A DNA stretch of 64,000 nucleotides. Source: Papaver somniferum. Taxonomy: Eukaryota > Streptophyta > Magnoliopsida > Ranunculales > Papaveraceae. Position numbers and translations under genes: made by a program. The notes under the pieces were generated by a model. That model ran no database searches and was not told the DNA's origin. It saw only the letters and a program-made list of their open reading frames with translations. Positions 34,180 through 46,710 of this stretch are shown here, piece by piece (within the stretch, counting starts at the first letter, position 1; every line of letters starts with the position of its first letter). The stretch covers positions 84,830,374 through 84,894,373 of the forward strand of contig NC_039368.1 of assembly GCF_003573695.1 (NCBI RefSeq), in the 5' to 3' direction.

Positions 34180-34806
34180 TGTTAGAAAACGATTAATAAA
34201 AATAATTTTTTAAAGTTTTAATAAAAATTATAATTTATTGTTTTCTTTTGTGAATGAAACTTATTAGTCCCACATTGTGGAGTTTCCAATTTTTAGTAGT
34301 TTTAAGAAACTACATAAACCTTTTAGTCCCACATCGGGGAGTTTTTCTTCTTAAGTTGTATTTGTCAATTATACATTACTTTTGTAAAATCTATGGGAAA
34401 GGGGTTGCTCTATATTTAGAGGGACCCCTAAGGGAAAAAAACATTTTATATTGTTTTCTCAAGTGTTCGAGATTTTCCTTTGTAGTCTTTTCGGAGTTGC
34501 CAAGCTCAAGTTGAGCATCTACTACATATGCTAGTAGTAGGTGTAGTAGGGTATTTTATCCTGGAGATATCCGTCCTTTGAGGGCTATAGCATCACTCTT
34601 GAGTGTAGCCGGGCGCTAATGTCTTAAGGACAACGTGTTGAACACGTGACTCACTCTGTTTTTTCAAAGTTTTGCCTTGTTGCTGTTGCGGAGATATGAG
34701 GAGCTCGTCTGTTTCATCAAATCGATCACTTCCATTATAAAGGAGCTAAGTATCAATAACTTTTGCTTATTTGATTTTTTCTTGTTTTTGATTATTGCAC
34801 CCAACA
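34180..34806 (+). repeat. Element C, 3' LTR
   Basis: Second 627-bp LTR of element C, beginning TGTTAGAAAACGATT and ending GCACCCAACA. It is followed by ATTAT (34807-34811) and then LINE ORF1 sequence. Confidence 0.9.
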
Positions 34807-36029
34807 ATTATTTCTCAAAGTATCACGCACGCTGCGCTGAGTTTATATTTCCATAACTACATGCCACTTGAACTAAAGTTTGTATTGTATTCTCTATTAG
34901 GTTTTCTTCTTCCACATCGTTGTGTTGCTTCACCTCTTCCAAGTTCTGCACCACCGTATCTTTCACTCTATGAGATTTTCTTGTTGAGAAAGTGCTCTCC
35001 GAAGTCTCAGCCACTAGGTCTTCATTATGCATTAGTGGAGTAAATCTAGAACCGGAGGCTGTGCTTGAACCTGTGCTTCGACTGATGCTCTCATAAAGAC
35101 CGTCAGTGTTACGCCTTGGTATAAACACCCAACTATCTTTTATAGCTTCCGAATTTTCCTAACCAGACTTAGTACATTGTGGCGTGTAACCCTCCTTGCT
35201 CCTGCGCCTTTCTTCTCTTCTTCATGGGTTAACATCACCTACATTATCCTGAAGTGAGACTCAATTATAGTCATCAGTAAGTTCAGAATTCGTAATAAAC
35301 TCCATTATCTTTGCCCCAAATTCTTCCACTTTCTTTAAGTAATCTTGCTGTTACAAGTCTTGCATTAGTTTGTAATAAACATCGCAATGTATGGTTAAAA
35401 CCAACTGCATTCCTCCTATCTCCTTCACCACTGCCGCCGGGATCTTATCAATTTCACCCCCTACAGATATTCTAAAGAAATGAATTCTGGTGTCCTTTTT
35501 AATGCTTAAAGTTTCATATGAAATTCTAATCATTCCTCCAAACGTTTCTGCAATAAGCTTGAAATTTTCCTCTCCCCAAAATTTCAGTGGCATACCATGT
35601 ATCTTAAGCCATTTCTCCGATTCACTAACCATCTCCACAGGAACAATATTGTGAGTCCTAGCATGTTGATTAGACAGGACCAGACTTTTTTCCTTCTCCC
35701 TAACATTTTCCTGAGTGTTGCTCCGAAACTTAAGTATTTCTTCACCTTACCATTTATAAACTTTGATTATAACACCATTTTGCTCCCGAACGCTCGGATT
35801 CCATAAACTACCCCATTCATGTCCTTCCAAAGTAACAATAGCTGGGAGTTTATTTGCTTCATCCATCTTTAAATATCTGTTCCAACCAATCTCATTTTGA
35901 TCATTGTAGCTATTCTTCCCCAACCTATATAATCATTTGTTTTTGTCAATATATACCCACAATTCGTATCATTTTAAAATTCAACACCAACTATATAATC
36001 ATTTATTTTTGTCAATATATTCCCACAAT
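34807..36029 (-). mobile_element. LINE, 5' segment: ORF1 and leader (decayed)
   Basis: ORF1 begins at about 35866 (MDEANKLPAIVTLEG). It includes a DUF4283-like block ending in KWLKIHGMPLKFWGEENFK and IRISYETLSIKKDTRIHF, the RNA-binding ORF1 type of plant L1 elements, followed by a Ser/Asp-rich region down to the element C insertion. Frameshifts are present. The stretch 35867-36029 would be the 5' leader. The LINE stops abruptly where the LTR of element D begins. Confidence 0.75.
35926..36029. repeat. Partial tandem repeat at the LINE 5' end
   Basis: The phrase CTATATAATCATTT followed by TTTTTGTCAATATAT and CCCACAATT occurs twice with an offset of about 64 bp, the second copy running directly into the LTR of element D. 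Repeated 5' leaders are known for LINE promoters, so this may be part of a tandem promoter array cut off by D. Confidence 0.55.
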
Positions 36030-38276
36030 TGAAAATGCGGGGGTCTAACAACCACACCCAACAATTCATTTGGCAATCCGAGAGGACTTACTCCAATACA
36101 CTTTTTAAAGAATCAACTAGACAGTTAGACTCAATCTAGAATAAAGTATATCAAAGAGTTTAATATCTCTAACTTTTAATTCAATCCGCAATCACCAAAT
36201 AGAAATCTGCGAGCCTGATTGAATATAAGAGGAGTTACTTGAATGGTACCAAAGACCAATGTTCAAGTGTCAACCAATGTAAATCAACAACCAAAAGTTG
36301 GATATTCTAATCGATTGATTTTAACGCACAACCTGTGATATTTCAATTATATAACAAAATATAATGCGGAAAAGAAATAACACAGACACCAGAATTTTGT
36401 TAACGAGGAAACTGCAAATGCAGAAAAACCCTGGGACCTAGTCCAGATTGAACACCACACTGTATTAAGCCGCTACAGACACTAGCCTATTACCAATTAA
36501 CTTCGAACTGGAATGTAGCTGAACCCTAATCAATTTCACACTGATTCAAGGTATAGCTGCGCTCCTTACGTCTCTGATCCCAGCAGGATACTACGCACTT
36601 GATTCCCTTAGCTGATCTCACCCACAACTAAGAGTTGCTAGACCCAAAGTCGAAGACTTGATAGACAAATCTGTCTCACACAGAAAAGTCTATAGGATTG
36701 AATAAATCTGTTTCCCACAGAAATACCCAAGAGTTTTTGTTCCGTCTTTTGATGTATCAAGGTGAACATGAACCAATTGATAAACCGAACTTATATTCCG
36801 GAAGAACAGCCTAGTATTATCAATCACCTCACAATAAACTTAATCGACTAGCGAAACAAGTTATTGTGGAATCACAAACGATGGGACGAAGTTTGTTTGT
36901 GATTACTTTTCTATCTTGCCTATCGAAGATATAAAATCCCGAGCTAATTATTTCAATTTCACTCAACACGATAGAAACAGCAAGATCAGATCATGCAAAT
37001 ACAAAGATACTAGTTGGGCCTGGATTCACAATCTCAATGAAGTCTTCAAGTCGTTAACCTACAGGGTGTCGAGAAGAAACCTAAGTTTAAAGGAGAAGCG
37101 ACTCTAGTTATGCAACTAGTAACACACAGGAGGTGTGGGGATTAGGTTTCCCAGTTGCTAGAGTTCTCCTTTATATAGTTTTCAAATAAGGGTTTGCAAT
37201 CCAAGTTACCTTGGTAACAAAGCATTCAATATTCACCATTAGATGAAAAACCTTATTCAACCAAGCTAATATCTTTCAACCGTTAGATCGAACTTAGCTT
37301 GTTACACACAAATGAAATGTACCCCCATTTAGGTTTATGTAACCGTATTTAAACGTGTACACCATGTTGGTTCACAAATAGTTAACCGAGGTTAGCCAAA
37401 TGATTACTCTCATATCAACCTTATTCATCTTAACCATAACTAGTTCAAATTACTCAAATGAAACTAGTTAAGAGTTGTTCAATAGTTTAGAAAACACAAT
37501 TGAAATCAAATCGGTTTGATTCACTTGAATCAATCATGAACATTATAGCCACGGTTTGCAAAGATTGCATTCCTTATGATTTTAATGTTTAAGTTCATGG
37601 ACTTGACCGATTTGACAAAGTAACCAGCTGAAGTATGCGTACTTAAGCAACCGGTTTTTGAGTTTGTAAAGTTTCCAAACTCAGCAGAAATTTTCGGTTC
37701 AAAAACTTCCTTAAGTATGCGTACCGGTACGCATACTTAAGGTGACTAGTTAAGAGTTTTGTCAAAACCAAACTCAGCAGAAATTCTCGGCTCGAGAACT
37801 TCCGTCAGTATGCGTACGGGTACGCATACTTAACCTGTCTCCTTCACCAATTTCATATACACACATATGCATACTCTTGGCTTCCGGTTTATGGACTTAT
37901 ACACTAATGTGTAAACACACTATATATGCTTATATCTAAAGATGGTTACATCATCAACTCTTTATTTCAACCATTGAAACATTCTTCTATAATGTCAATA
38001 GACGTTTTCACACACTATTAGCATCAAAGAAATTTTCAAGATATTGAAACCTTCCAAGTCTTACACCAAATTATTGTATAATACAAACCATGTAGGATGT
38101 TGCTCGGCAATTTTCTCATGATATAAGATGAACTTAGTCGAAGAGAAAGCTTACCAACACATATTTCGAGAAATATGTAAACAAATATACTCAACTCGAA
38201 ATCTCAAATGTGTACAGAGAAAAATATATTGTAACACGACTTATGTCTCAATATAGGAGATGTAGAAATAGACTTT
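36030..38276 (-). repeat. Element D, 3' LTR, first part
   Basis: Starts TGAAAATGCGGGGGTCTAAC and follows the LTR of element A until 38276, where element E interrupts it. The LTR resumes at 46711 or 46716 (ACTTT is duplicated) and ends at 46961. Rejoined length is about 2490 bp, as expected for the family. It carries the palindrome described separately. Confidence 0.85.
37709..37742. repeat. Perfect 34-bp palindrome in the element D LTR
   Basis: The stretch centred on GCGTACCGGTACGC is exactly its own reverse complement over 34 bases, with no spacer. A near-perfect 24-bp relative (AGTATGCGTACGGG...) lies at about 37807-37830. The other LTRs of the family carry diverged versions at the same place. 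Confidence 0.9.
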
Positions 38277-40108
38277 TGGTAGGTTTTTAAGAAAGCCTAC
38301 AACTACACCTGCAAGTATACAGGGTCGAATGTAGCTAGTGATGGGAAGAAATGGAAAGTCCTCAGGGACTTGGAGGGTGCAAATGTTGTTTCTACTTTTC
38401 TAGTGACAGTGGGAATGAATTTTGTGTTGTGTTGAAACACAACTGAGCTGTTTTGGTATGTGACTGAAATAGTGACAGAAAGTAAAGGTAACAGTGGCAG
38501 GGTACTAAGGCTTCAAATCCACCATTTTACCTATGCTAAGGCAATCTCAGTTCAATACTGCTCTTGTCCCTTGTTAGTTATCAGTCAGCTTCTAGGCTTT
38601 CTGACTAACTAGATGGCAGTGGAGGTTCTATGCCTGCTGCTCATCAAAGGGTTGGGTTAGAAAGGAGGATAAAGGCACTAAGTTAATTCTAAACCTTGTG
38701 ATAGTTGGGGCTCTCACACTGCAACCCCGCAGAGAAGCCACTTAGGTGTTTTAACAACCTAAAGGATGTTCTTTGATTAAGACTATCCTAAACATTTCAG
38801 CACAACAAGCACAATATCTAGCTTGGATTGAATTATCAGAAGCATCATGATTTCATCTCCCCCTTAGCAATTAAACTAGAACATGATGAATTGAACAACT
38901 GAAATTTAAAATGAACTGATATTGAAAACAAAATTAACAGTTGAGGTCCTGGCTATTCCAGGCCTCTTGGTGGTGCTCTGTCTAGTCCAGGCATGACTTC
39001 TACAACAACCCAAGGTCTCAATTTATAGTTGCACACGTCTAACCCTAGAATCCCCAAAATATCAAAATTAGGGTTTCAAAGAAATCAAAATTAAATCATA
39101 CCTACTTTCTGAAAACACTCAATAACGTCGACCCATTCTTCTATTGCGTCTTTTGTGTCTTGCCATGCCTTCAATTTGTCCATTGATGCCTACCAACTAT
39201 TCTCTCCACTTTCACACACAAACGGCTAGGGTTTGGGGAGATGTGAAATTGAAAAGGCTAGTTGAGAGACATAGAGGTGATGATGGACTTAGGGTTGGTG
39301 GTAAGTGGAGTTAGTGGTGGTTGTGGTAGTGGCAGAGAGTTGGTGGCGGAGCAGGTGGTGGAAATGGGTTCTGCATCGGGGGTGAGGGAGAAGAGATGGA
39401 GAAGAAGGAAACTCGATGGGAATTAGGTTGGGGTGCGTTTGGTTCTGTTTTGGGTAGGGTTAGGTATTGTGGTGTTGAGTGGGTGCAGAAAATTTTGATG
39501 TTTAGCGAAGCGAAGATGTTGGATGAAAAGATGAAGGAATGATCCAACGTCTCGATGGAAATGGATATGAAGCGACCTTTGGATCTGGGATACATCAAAA
39601 CTGACGGTCTGAGATGGAGTTAGGTGCTATAGTATTAGACAGGAACATCAAAACTCGATGGACTCTGATGGAGCGACCATTGGATGATGGAATTGATTCA
39701 ATCTGACGGTGAAGGAGAGAAACGGGTTTGGGTATTGATTTTAGGCTTAGAAAATGGGTTTGGGTTTAGGAAATGGGTTTGAGCTTAAACAATCTTGAGC
39801 CCACTTCTTCTTTAAGAACAATTTCTTCCTTTGTGAGCCCATTTTCATCCTTGAGTCTTCCATACCGCATTCTGCACTTCTTTTCCTCTAGAGTTTCCGC
39901 CGGCTTTCTCCGTGTCTTTGCACTTTTCGCTCCGCAACTCATCTAGTCTTTATTTATTACCTAAAAATGCAAAATTAATTAATAAAAATATTTATTCTTG
40001 AAAACAAAGAAAGTACAGAATATGGGATAAAATGTAGAATTAATGCACAAAAGATGAGTTAAATGCCAAGAAAAATATATAGAATCATGCACTTTTTCGC
40101 ACTCATCA
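38277..40108 (-). repeat. Element E, 3' LTR (left copy)
   Basis: An 1832-bp repeat from TGGTAGGTTTTTAAG to CGCACTCATCA, nearly identical to 44880-46710. ACTTT flanks the whole element (38272-38276 and 46711-46715). By hand comparison there are about 20 substitutions and two small indels, about 1% divergence. Confidence 0.92.
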
Positions 40109-41666
40109 AATACCCCCAAACCTGAATTTTACTTGTCCTCAAGTAAAACAAAACAAAGGAAATCCTACCTATACCACTGTCGCTGGTCTCTCGAATGCAT
40201 TTAGCATATGCACTAAGCCTTTTAAACCACTAAGTGTCCCTAGTGGACGAGTGAAGTCTCGTGAAGGTTTGCTTAGAACGTACCTATAAATTTCTAGGAC
40301 AAAATATAAGCTCAGATTCCATCAAATGTGACATGTGCAAGTCAGTTTAAGCTCACAGCAAAATGGAGATGTCAATCTAGCTATCAAAGGCACAATCCTA
40401 GCACTGATAACAACTAAAGACACGTGATAAGAGTGTAAAGTGTATCTACACATGTTTCTAGAATGACCTGAAGTTATGACTACTAATCACCAAGAGATAG
40501 TTTTTAGGCTAAGAACCGAATTCTAAGCCAAGCTAGCTGTCCGGCTTTACGAGAATTGTGAATGTTCACCCAATGAGTTGGTGATATTTCAGTTTACCCG
40601 CGTTATACATCGATGGCTGCACCCTCCTTGCTTATTACAAGACTATTTACAACAAAAAGATGACTCTTTACATGACTCTTATTTACATTGATTACTCTCT
40701 TTTATTTTTGGAACAAGAGAGAATATTGTCTTTAACATGACAAAACATGGAATAAATAAATACTTGATTGAATATTTTTTTTTTTGATTTTTCTGAATTT
40801 TTTTGATTTTTTTGATTTTTTTTTTGAAGAAATAACTTTGATCTTTACAACATAGTGACACTTTTGATACATGAACAAAAAGAAAAACATAATTACATGA
40901 CTCTTAGCAAGAGGTGGCCCTTATCGAATGCATCCGGTCAAATTCTATGGTTGCTTTTCTTAACGTATCCTCCAACTTCTATCCCAGCCAACCAAAGAAC
41001 AAGCTAGTCAAGTCTCATTCAGTATTCTAAAGTGATTGGCAATCTAACTTCCTATCAAACACCTTGAAGATCGAGGCTATACATGTATTGGTAGATCGTG
41101 TGCGTGCAAGTTTCTTATCACCATGTGAATTGTGCTAGAATCAGGGTGCCTAAATATCTAGACTAAGAATCCTTATGTTTACATACATGCACAAGAGTCA
41201 ACATTTCAAGGTAAATGAGCTCCATTTTTATGTTTTTTTTTTTAAATTTTTTATTTTTTATTTTGACTTTTTCATTTTTTTTTTCCAAAAAGAATGAGTT
41301 CTATTTTTCGATTATAGCATGTTATCAAAGTATCTACTTTTCACCCCCAAACCTAAAATAAACATTGTCCTCAATGTTTCAAAAGATAAACATGATTATA
41401 ACACATACCATGAGAACGATGCTAAGTGTAGAAAAAGGAAAGAGATTACCGGATATTGGCGAAAGCAAGTTTTGAACTCCATTATTCAAGGAAAAACCCA
41501 ACAGTAACTCAACTGAATTCACATTGGGTTAACACAATATATACAAGAAACATATGATTCCACTAAACATTACCTACCGGATTATATACAAACAATTCAC
41601 TATATACATACAGTATAAAGAGTTGAGGATCAACCCAAAAGACGAAATATAGACATTTCAACAGCT

Positions 41667-43084
41667 TCACACAATAATAATGTGATAGGCATGCAAGTGA
41701 AGCTGTGAAACAAAATGAGCTACCCCCAAACCTGGATGTTTCAACAGATAAAATTTTGGATACAAAATCTGCAGTTTTGGGGGTTCATCATGCACAAGGT
41801 CTAGCTCGAAATGAACTTTTCTAGGGACGGGCAAACGTGCTAATTCCAACTGTGGCTCCTCAAAGATATTATACTTAGATGCAAAATAGTCCAAAAGGAA
41901 TTGGGAAGCACACAGTTCCAAACCTAGGTTGGGCATTCTCAGAAAAATTGGTTTGACAATATCGGTACAAACCAAATCTAGGTTGGGTGGAAGGCCATCA
42001 GATTGTGACTTATGTAGGACGATATGCACATCATTATTAATCACATCAACATCTCCTAAGTCTCCTACAAGTGTCACAACATGCTCACCATGCTCACACA
42101 AATCAGAATCATCAACATCATCAGAAGAATTATTCTCATGCATCGGCAAATCAGTGGAAACATCACAACGTGACCCAGGTAGAGAATCAGACACAACAAT
42201 TATATTTTCATGCATATTAGTGTCAACAGAAGATTCTATATTACCTAAGTCATCTTCATAGGACAGATGCACATGCTCAAAATCAGTATCAACATCACAT
42301 GTATATGGAATACTAGAAGAAACATCATTCATGAAGGTCGAGGCATAGAAGCCTAATGTATTTGAACCCAAAGGTTCCATAACATTTTCAGTATAGACAT
42401 GTTCTTCCAACATAACATCATAATCATCATCATCATCATGATAGGGATTTTGCAATCTAGGATAATTTTCAATCCTAAGGTCGGAGCTATCACAAGAATA
42501 AGACTCTAACTCATGGGGGTGACTCATACCATGTGGCGTTGTCCCTGTTTCCCTAACAGATTCCCATTGATGGGTTTTCTCTGCAATTTCAGCTAAAAAT
42601 TTCCATGCATCATCCACAGATTTATCAATAAATTTACCATTACACATAGACTCAACCATGGTTCGAGATTTAAAGTATAGTCCCTCATAGAGGATGACGA
42701 CAAGTCTCCACTTCTCAAATCCATGATGCGGACATTCGCTCAACAAATCATTAAAACGTTCAAAAGTAAAAGAAAAACAGTTTCCTCATCCAATTGGACA
42801 AAACAATTGATACTTTGACGAATAGCGATGGTCCTATGATATGGAAAGAATTTTTTGAAAAATAGATCTGTGAGTTGGTCCCAAGTGTTGATTGATTGTG
42901 GTCTCAAACCGTAAAACCATGTTTTGGCCCTTTCCTTTAGAGAAAATGTAAACAAACGCAATTTCAGAGAGTCTTCGGACATATGATCAGGTTGCATAGT
43001 CCGACAAATTTGTTCAAACTCTCTTACATGAGTATAGGGATTCTCAGAATCGAACCCTCGAAATATAGGAAGTATTTGTATCAT
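41667..43084 (-). pseudogene. gag: gypsy-type gag of element E, one frameshift
   Basis: The first frame (43084-42740) is a retrotransposon gag domain: FRGFDSENPYTHVREFEQIC, SLKLRLFTFSLKERAKTWFY, INTWDQLTDLFFKKFFPYHR. It then continues in the next frame from 42746 with LLSECPHHGFEKWRLVVILY and a long acidic tail (for example HDDDDDYDV). A single one-base shift near 42750-42770 (a T-rich run on the minus strand) separates them. Athila-like gags have this FERF-DLL-CPHHG arrangement. The acidic tail, over 200 residues, has no recognised domain. Confidence 0.8.
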
Positions 43085-43180
43085 GCTTGCATTTATTTTA
43101 AAAGGGTTATTGGTTTGAGGTAAGAAAACATGATAATGGAATTTTTATTGTGGGATACATGTATTCATGGAGAGCACGAG

Positions 43181-43790
43181 GTTGGCCCATATTGAAAAGA
43201 CACAAAGCCCACTATTTGGTTTTTTATGGGAAAATTTTGGTTTTAAAGAGGTAGAAAAATTTGGTTTTTAATTGGGAGCAAAAATTTTGGTTTTAGTATT
43301 GGGAGCAAGCCCACATTGGTGGGAGAAATTGCTTTGCCAAGGGAAGGTGAACTAAGCCCACAATGTGTATGCAAACTGAAGCCCAATGTAGCTTTTGAAA
43401 TAGCCCAACTGTTGCTTGTTTGGTCTGAGGCCCAGTTGGGCTTTCAAAGTTCAGTTTTTCTAATTTAAAACTACAGGCCCAAATCAATCTAACACCACAA
43501 GCCCACAAGAAATTAAACAAACAAGCCCACAAGAAATTAATTACAAACCCAACAGAAAAATGGAAAAAATTATTACAAGCCCACAAATTAAAAATGGAAG
43601 CCCACAGGTTGGGTTCTCTTAATGGGTTTAGGCTTACTTGCTTAAGCACAGCCCAGCTGCTCAGTTTGGTTGCAAAAGCCCAGTTGGGCTTTGGATCATC
43701 CTAAGCTTTTGTCTTTGTTCAGGCCCAGTTGGGCTTGGCTCAACTTGTTAAGCTTGGCAGCAACTTCAGCAGGCCCAGTTGGGCTTGTGA
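43181..43790 (-). promoter_or_regulatory. Dense GCCCA/TGGGC motif cluster in element E leader
   Basis: Roughly twenty GCCCA (TGGGC on the minus strand) motifs occur in 600 bp between the gag start and the 5' LTR. Four lie in the palindrome-like phrase GCCCAGTTGGGCTT near 43430, 43678, 43723 and 43773. TGGGCC/T is the site II element bound by plant TCP factors. The cluster also makes chance frames rich in Trp-Ala-Cys, which are not genes. Confidence 0.5.
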
Positions 43791-43800
43791 TTTTCTCCTC

Positions 43801-43965
43801 AGCAGCACAGTAGCACCAGCAAAGCAGGGCTACACAGCACTCAGCAGCAGCAACATGCAGCAGCACAGCAGCAGCAGCAGTCAGTTGGCAGCAGCAGAGG
43901 CTGGCAGCACAACAGGAACAGGGAACAACAGGAGCACAGCAGCAATAGCAGCAGCAACACAGGTA
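43801..43965. repeat. CAG/GCA-rich microsatellite in element E leader
   Basis: An impure trinucleotide tract of AGCAGCA and CACAGCAGCAGCAGCAG type, interrupted by short other sequence. It lies in the untranslated leader upstream of gag on the minus strand and opens chance frames on both strands. Confidence 0.8.
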
Positions 43966-44862
43966 CCTGGTGACTCAAAGAAGAGAATGAGTTCTCAAAA
44001 ATTTGGAATTGAGACAGTTTCAAACAATATTGATACCAGTAAGCAACTAAGAGTAATTTACTGCATGGCAATGAGTTATTTGGACTGACAAAGGGGTTGA
44101 CACAATATGCAGTTATGGATAAAGTGCAAAAGAGAAGTGACCTAGCAAAACAAGACACACAACAAAATACTTAAACTACTAGAACAGAAAAAGGGAAATG
44201 ATGGATATGAACTTCAGTTACACTACAAAAAAAAACAGGACAAGATGTATGAATTGATGCAGCTTAAAAAGTATGTCTAAGATGCAGCTACTATAAGATA
44301 CAACTACAGGATGGCAGTCAAGACAGTAAGAGAACAATGGCTTCACAACTTTTAACACTACTAAGAAAACAATGTGTTACAGGACATTGGCTTCACTAAA
44401 ATCTACAGCATGAGATGCAAGATGAAAGAAAACACAAGAAAAATTAACAGATATGCTAAAGATACTCACAGGACTTATGATGCAGGTGACTTAAACTAAA
44501 TGTGAGATAAAACAATGATGCAATTGACTGAAGAGCTAAAACTACAACTAAAAGTACAGCTAACACATATATACAAGTAGTATGCAAATGATGCAGAACT
44601 ACACAGTTGCAGTAGTATGCTACAAAATAAATTAAACTATGAAAACTATGTGATATGGCAGGTGATACTAATATGCAAATGGCAGAAGTTACACTAAGTC
44701 ACAAAGTGCAGAAACTAAAAATCAAAAATTACAGCTAAAGATACAAAAGTAAGTTACACTAAGTTACACTAGCAATAACTGAAAAGAAAAAACTAAAAAA
44801 AATATGTACAGGGTAAAGTAAAGAAAAAGAAAACAACAATAGCACCGCTACCGAGTCCTGGG

Positions 44863-44879
44863 CAGCGGCGCCAAAAACT
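44863..44879 (-). other. Primer binding site region of element E
   Basis: On the minus strand, TTTTTGGCGCCGCTGCC follows the LTR end. This resembles the TGGCGCCGTTGCC primer site of Athila-type gypsy elements, attributed to tRNA-Asp. It sets the direction of element E as minus. Confidence 0.65.
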
Positions 44880-46710
44880 TGGTAGGTTTTTAAGAAAGCC
44901 TACAACTACACCTGCAAGTATACAGGGTCGAATGTAGCTAGTGATGGGAAGAAAGGGAAAGTCCTCAGGGACTTGGAGGGTGCAAATGTTGTTTCTACTT
45001 TTCTAGTGACAGTGGGAATGAATTTTGTGTTGTGTTGAAACACAACTGAGCTGTTTTGGTATGTGACTGAAATAGTGACAGAAAGTAAAGGTAACAGTGG
45101 CAGGGTACTAAGGCTTAAAATCCACCATTTTACCTATGCTAAGGCAATCTCAGTTCAATACTGCTCTTGTCCCTTGTTAGTTATCAGTCAGCTTCTAGGC
45201 TTTCTGACTAACTAGATGGCAGTGGAGGTTCTATGCCTGCTGCTCATCAAAGGGTTGGGTTAGAAAGGAGGCTAAAGGCACTAAGTTAATTCTAAACCTT
45301 GTGATAGTTGGGGCTCTCACACTGCAACTACCCGCAGAGAAGCCACTTAGGTGTTTTAACAACCTAAAGGATGTTCTTTGATTAAGACTATCCTAAACTC
45401 AGCACAACAAGCACAATATCTAGCTTGGATTGAATTAGCAGAAGCATCATGATTTCATCTCCCCCTTAGCAATTAAACTAGAACATGATGAATTGAACAA
45501 CTGAAATTTAAAATGAACTGATATTGAAAACAAAATTAACAGTTGAGGTCCTGGCTATTCCAGGCCTCTTGGTGGTGCTCTGGCTAGTCCAAGCATGACT
45601 TCTACAACAACCCAAGGTCTCAATTTATAGTTGCACACGTCTAACCCTAGAATCCCCAAAATATCAAAATTAGGGTTTCAAAGATATCAAAATTAAATCA
45701 TACCTACTTTCTGAAAACACTCAATAACGTCGACCTATTCTTCTATTGCGTCTTTTGTGTCTTCCCATGCCTTCAATTTGTCCATTGATGCCTACCAACT
45801 ATTCTCTGCACTTTCACACACAAACGGCTATGGTTTGGGGAGATGTGAAATTGAAAAGGCTAGTTGAGAGACATAGAGGTGATGATGGACTTAGGGTTGG
45901 TGGTAAGTGGAGTTAGTGGTGGTTGTGGTAGTGGCAGAGAGTTGGTGGCGGAGCAGGTGGTGGAAATGGGTTCTGCATCGGGGGTGAGGGAGAAGATATG
46001 GAGAAGAAGGAAACTCGATGGGAATTAGGTTGGGGTGCGTTTGGTTCTGTTTTGGGTAGGGTTAGGTATTGTGGTGTTGAGCGGGTGCAGAAAATTTTGA
46101 TGTTTAGCGAAGCGAAGATGTTGGATGAAAAGATGAAGGAATGATCCAACGGCTCGATGGAAATGGATATGAAGCGACCTTTGGATCTGGGATACATCAA
46201 AAATGACGGTCTGAGATGGAGTTAGGTGCTATAGTGTTAGACAGGAACATCAAAACTCGATGGACTCTGATGGAGCGACCATTGGATGATGGAATTGATT
46301 CAATCTGACGGTGAAGGAGAGAAACGGGTTTGGGTATTGATTTTAGGCTTAGAAAATGGGTTTGGGTTTAGGAAATGGGTTTGAGCTTAAACAATCTTGA
46401 GCCCACTTCTTCTTTAAGAACAATTTCTTCCTTTGTGAGCCCATTTTCATCCTTGAGTCTTCTATACCGCATTCTGCACTTCTTTTCCTCTAGAGTTTCC
46501 GCCGGCTTTCTCCGTGTCTTTGCACTTTTCGCTCCGCAACTCATCTAGTCTTTATTTATTACCTAAAAATGCAAAATTAATTAATAAAAATATTTATTCT
46601 TGAAAACAAAGAAAGTACAAAATATGGGATAAAATGTAGAATTAATGCACAAAAGATGAGTTAAATGCCAAGAAAAATATATAGAATCATGCACTTTTTC
46701 GCACTCATCA
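44880..46710 (-). repeat. Element E, 5' LTR (right copy)
   Basis: An 1831-bp repeat from TGGTAGGTTTTTAAG to CGCACTCATCA, followed by the ACTTT target duplication and the resumed LTR of element D. Confidence 0.92.

Larger units (their letters stand above)
40109..44879 (-). mobile_element. Element E internal region: gypsy-like gag-only retrotransposon
   Basis: On the minus strand the order is a primer site next to the right LTR, about 1.8 kb of leader, gag, about 1.5 kb of noncoding DNA with poly-T/A stretches (40765-40820, 41230-41290), and a polypurine tract CAGGTTTGGGGGTATT against the left LTR. No protease, RT, RNase H or integrase is present. It is therefore a young but non-autonomous element. 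Confidence 0.82.

Noticed and set aside
39311..39598. 95-codon minus-strand frame present in both LTRs of element E (also 45913-46200), almost identical in sequence
   Set aside because: The match is explained by the near identity of two young LTRs. The product is low-complexity Pro/Ser with no family resemblance and no sign of selection.
43293..43649. 118-codon frame rich in Trp-Ala-Cys in element E
   Set aside because: It is produced by the repeated GCCCA/TGGGC motifs in an untranslated leader.
43729..44158. Poly-Ser/Ala and poly-Cys/Leu frames on the two strands
   Set aside because: They are translations of the CAG/GCA microsatellite.
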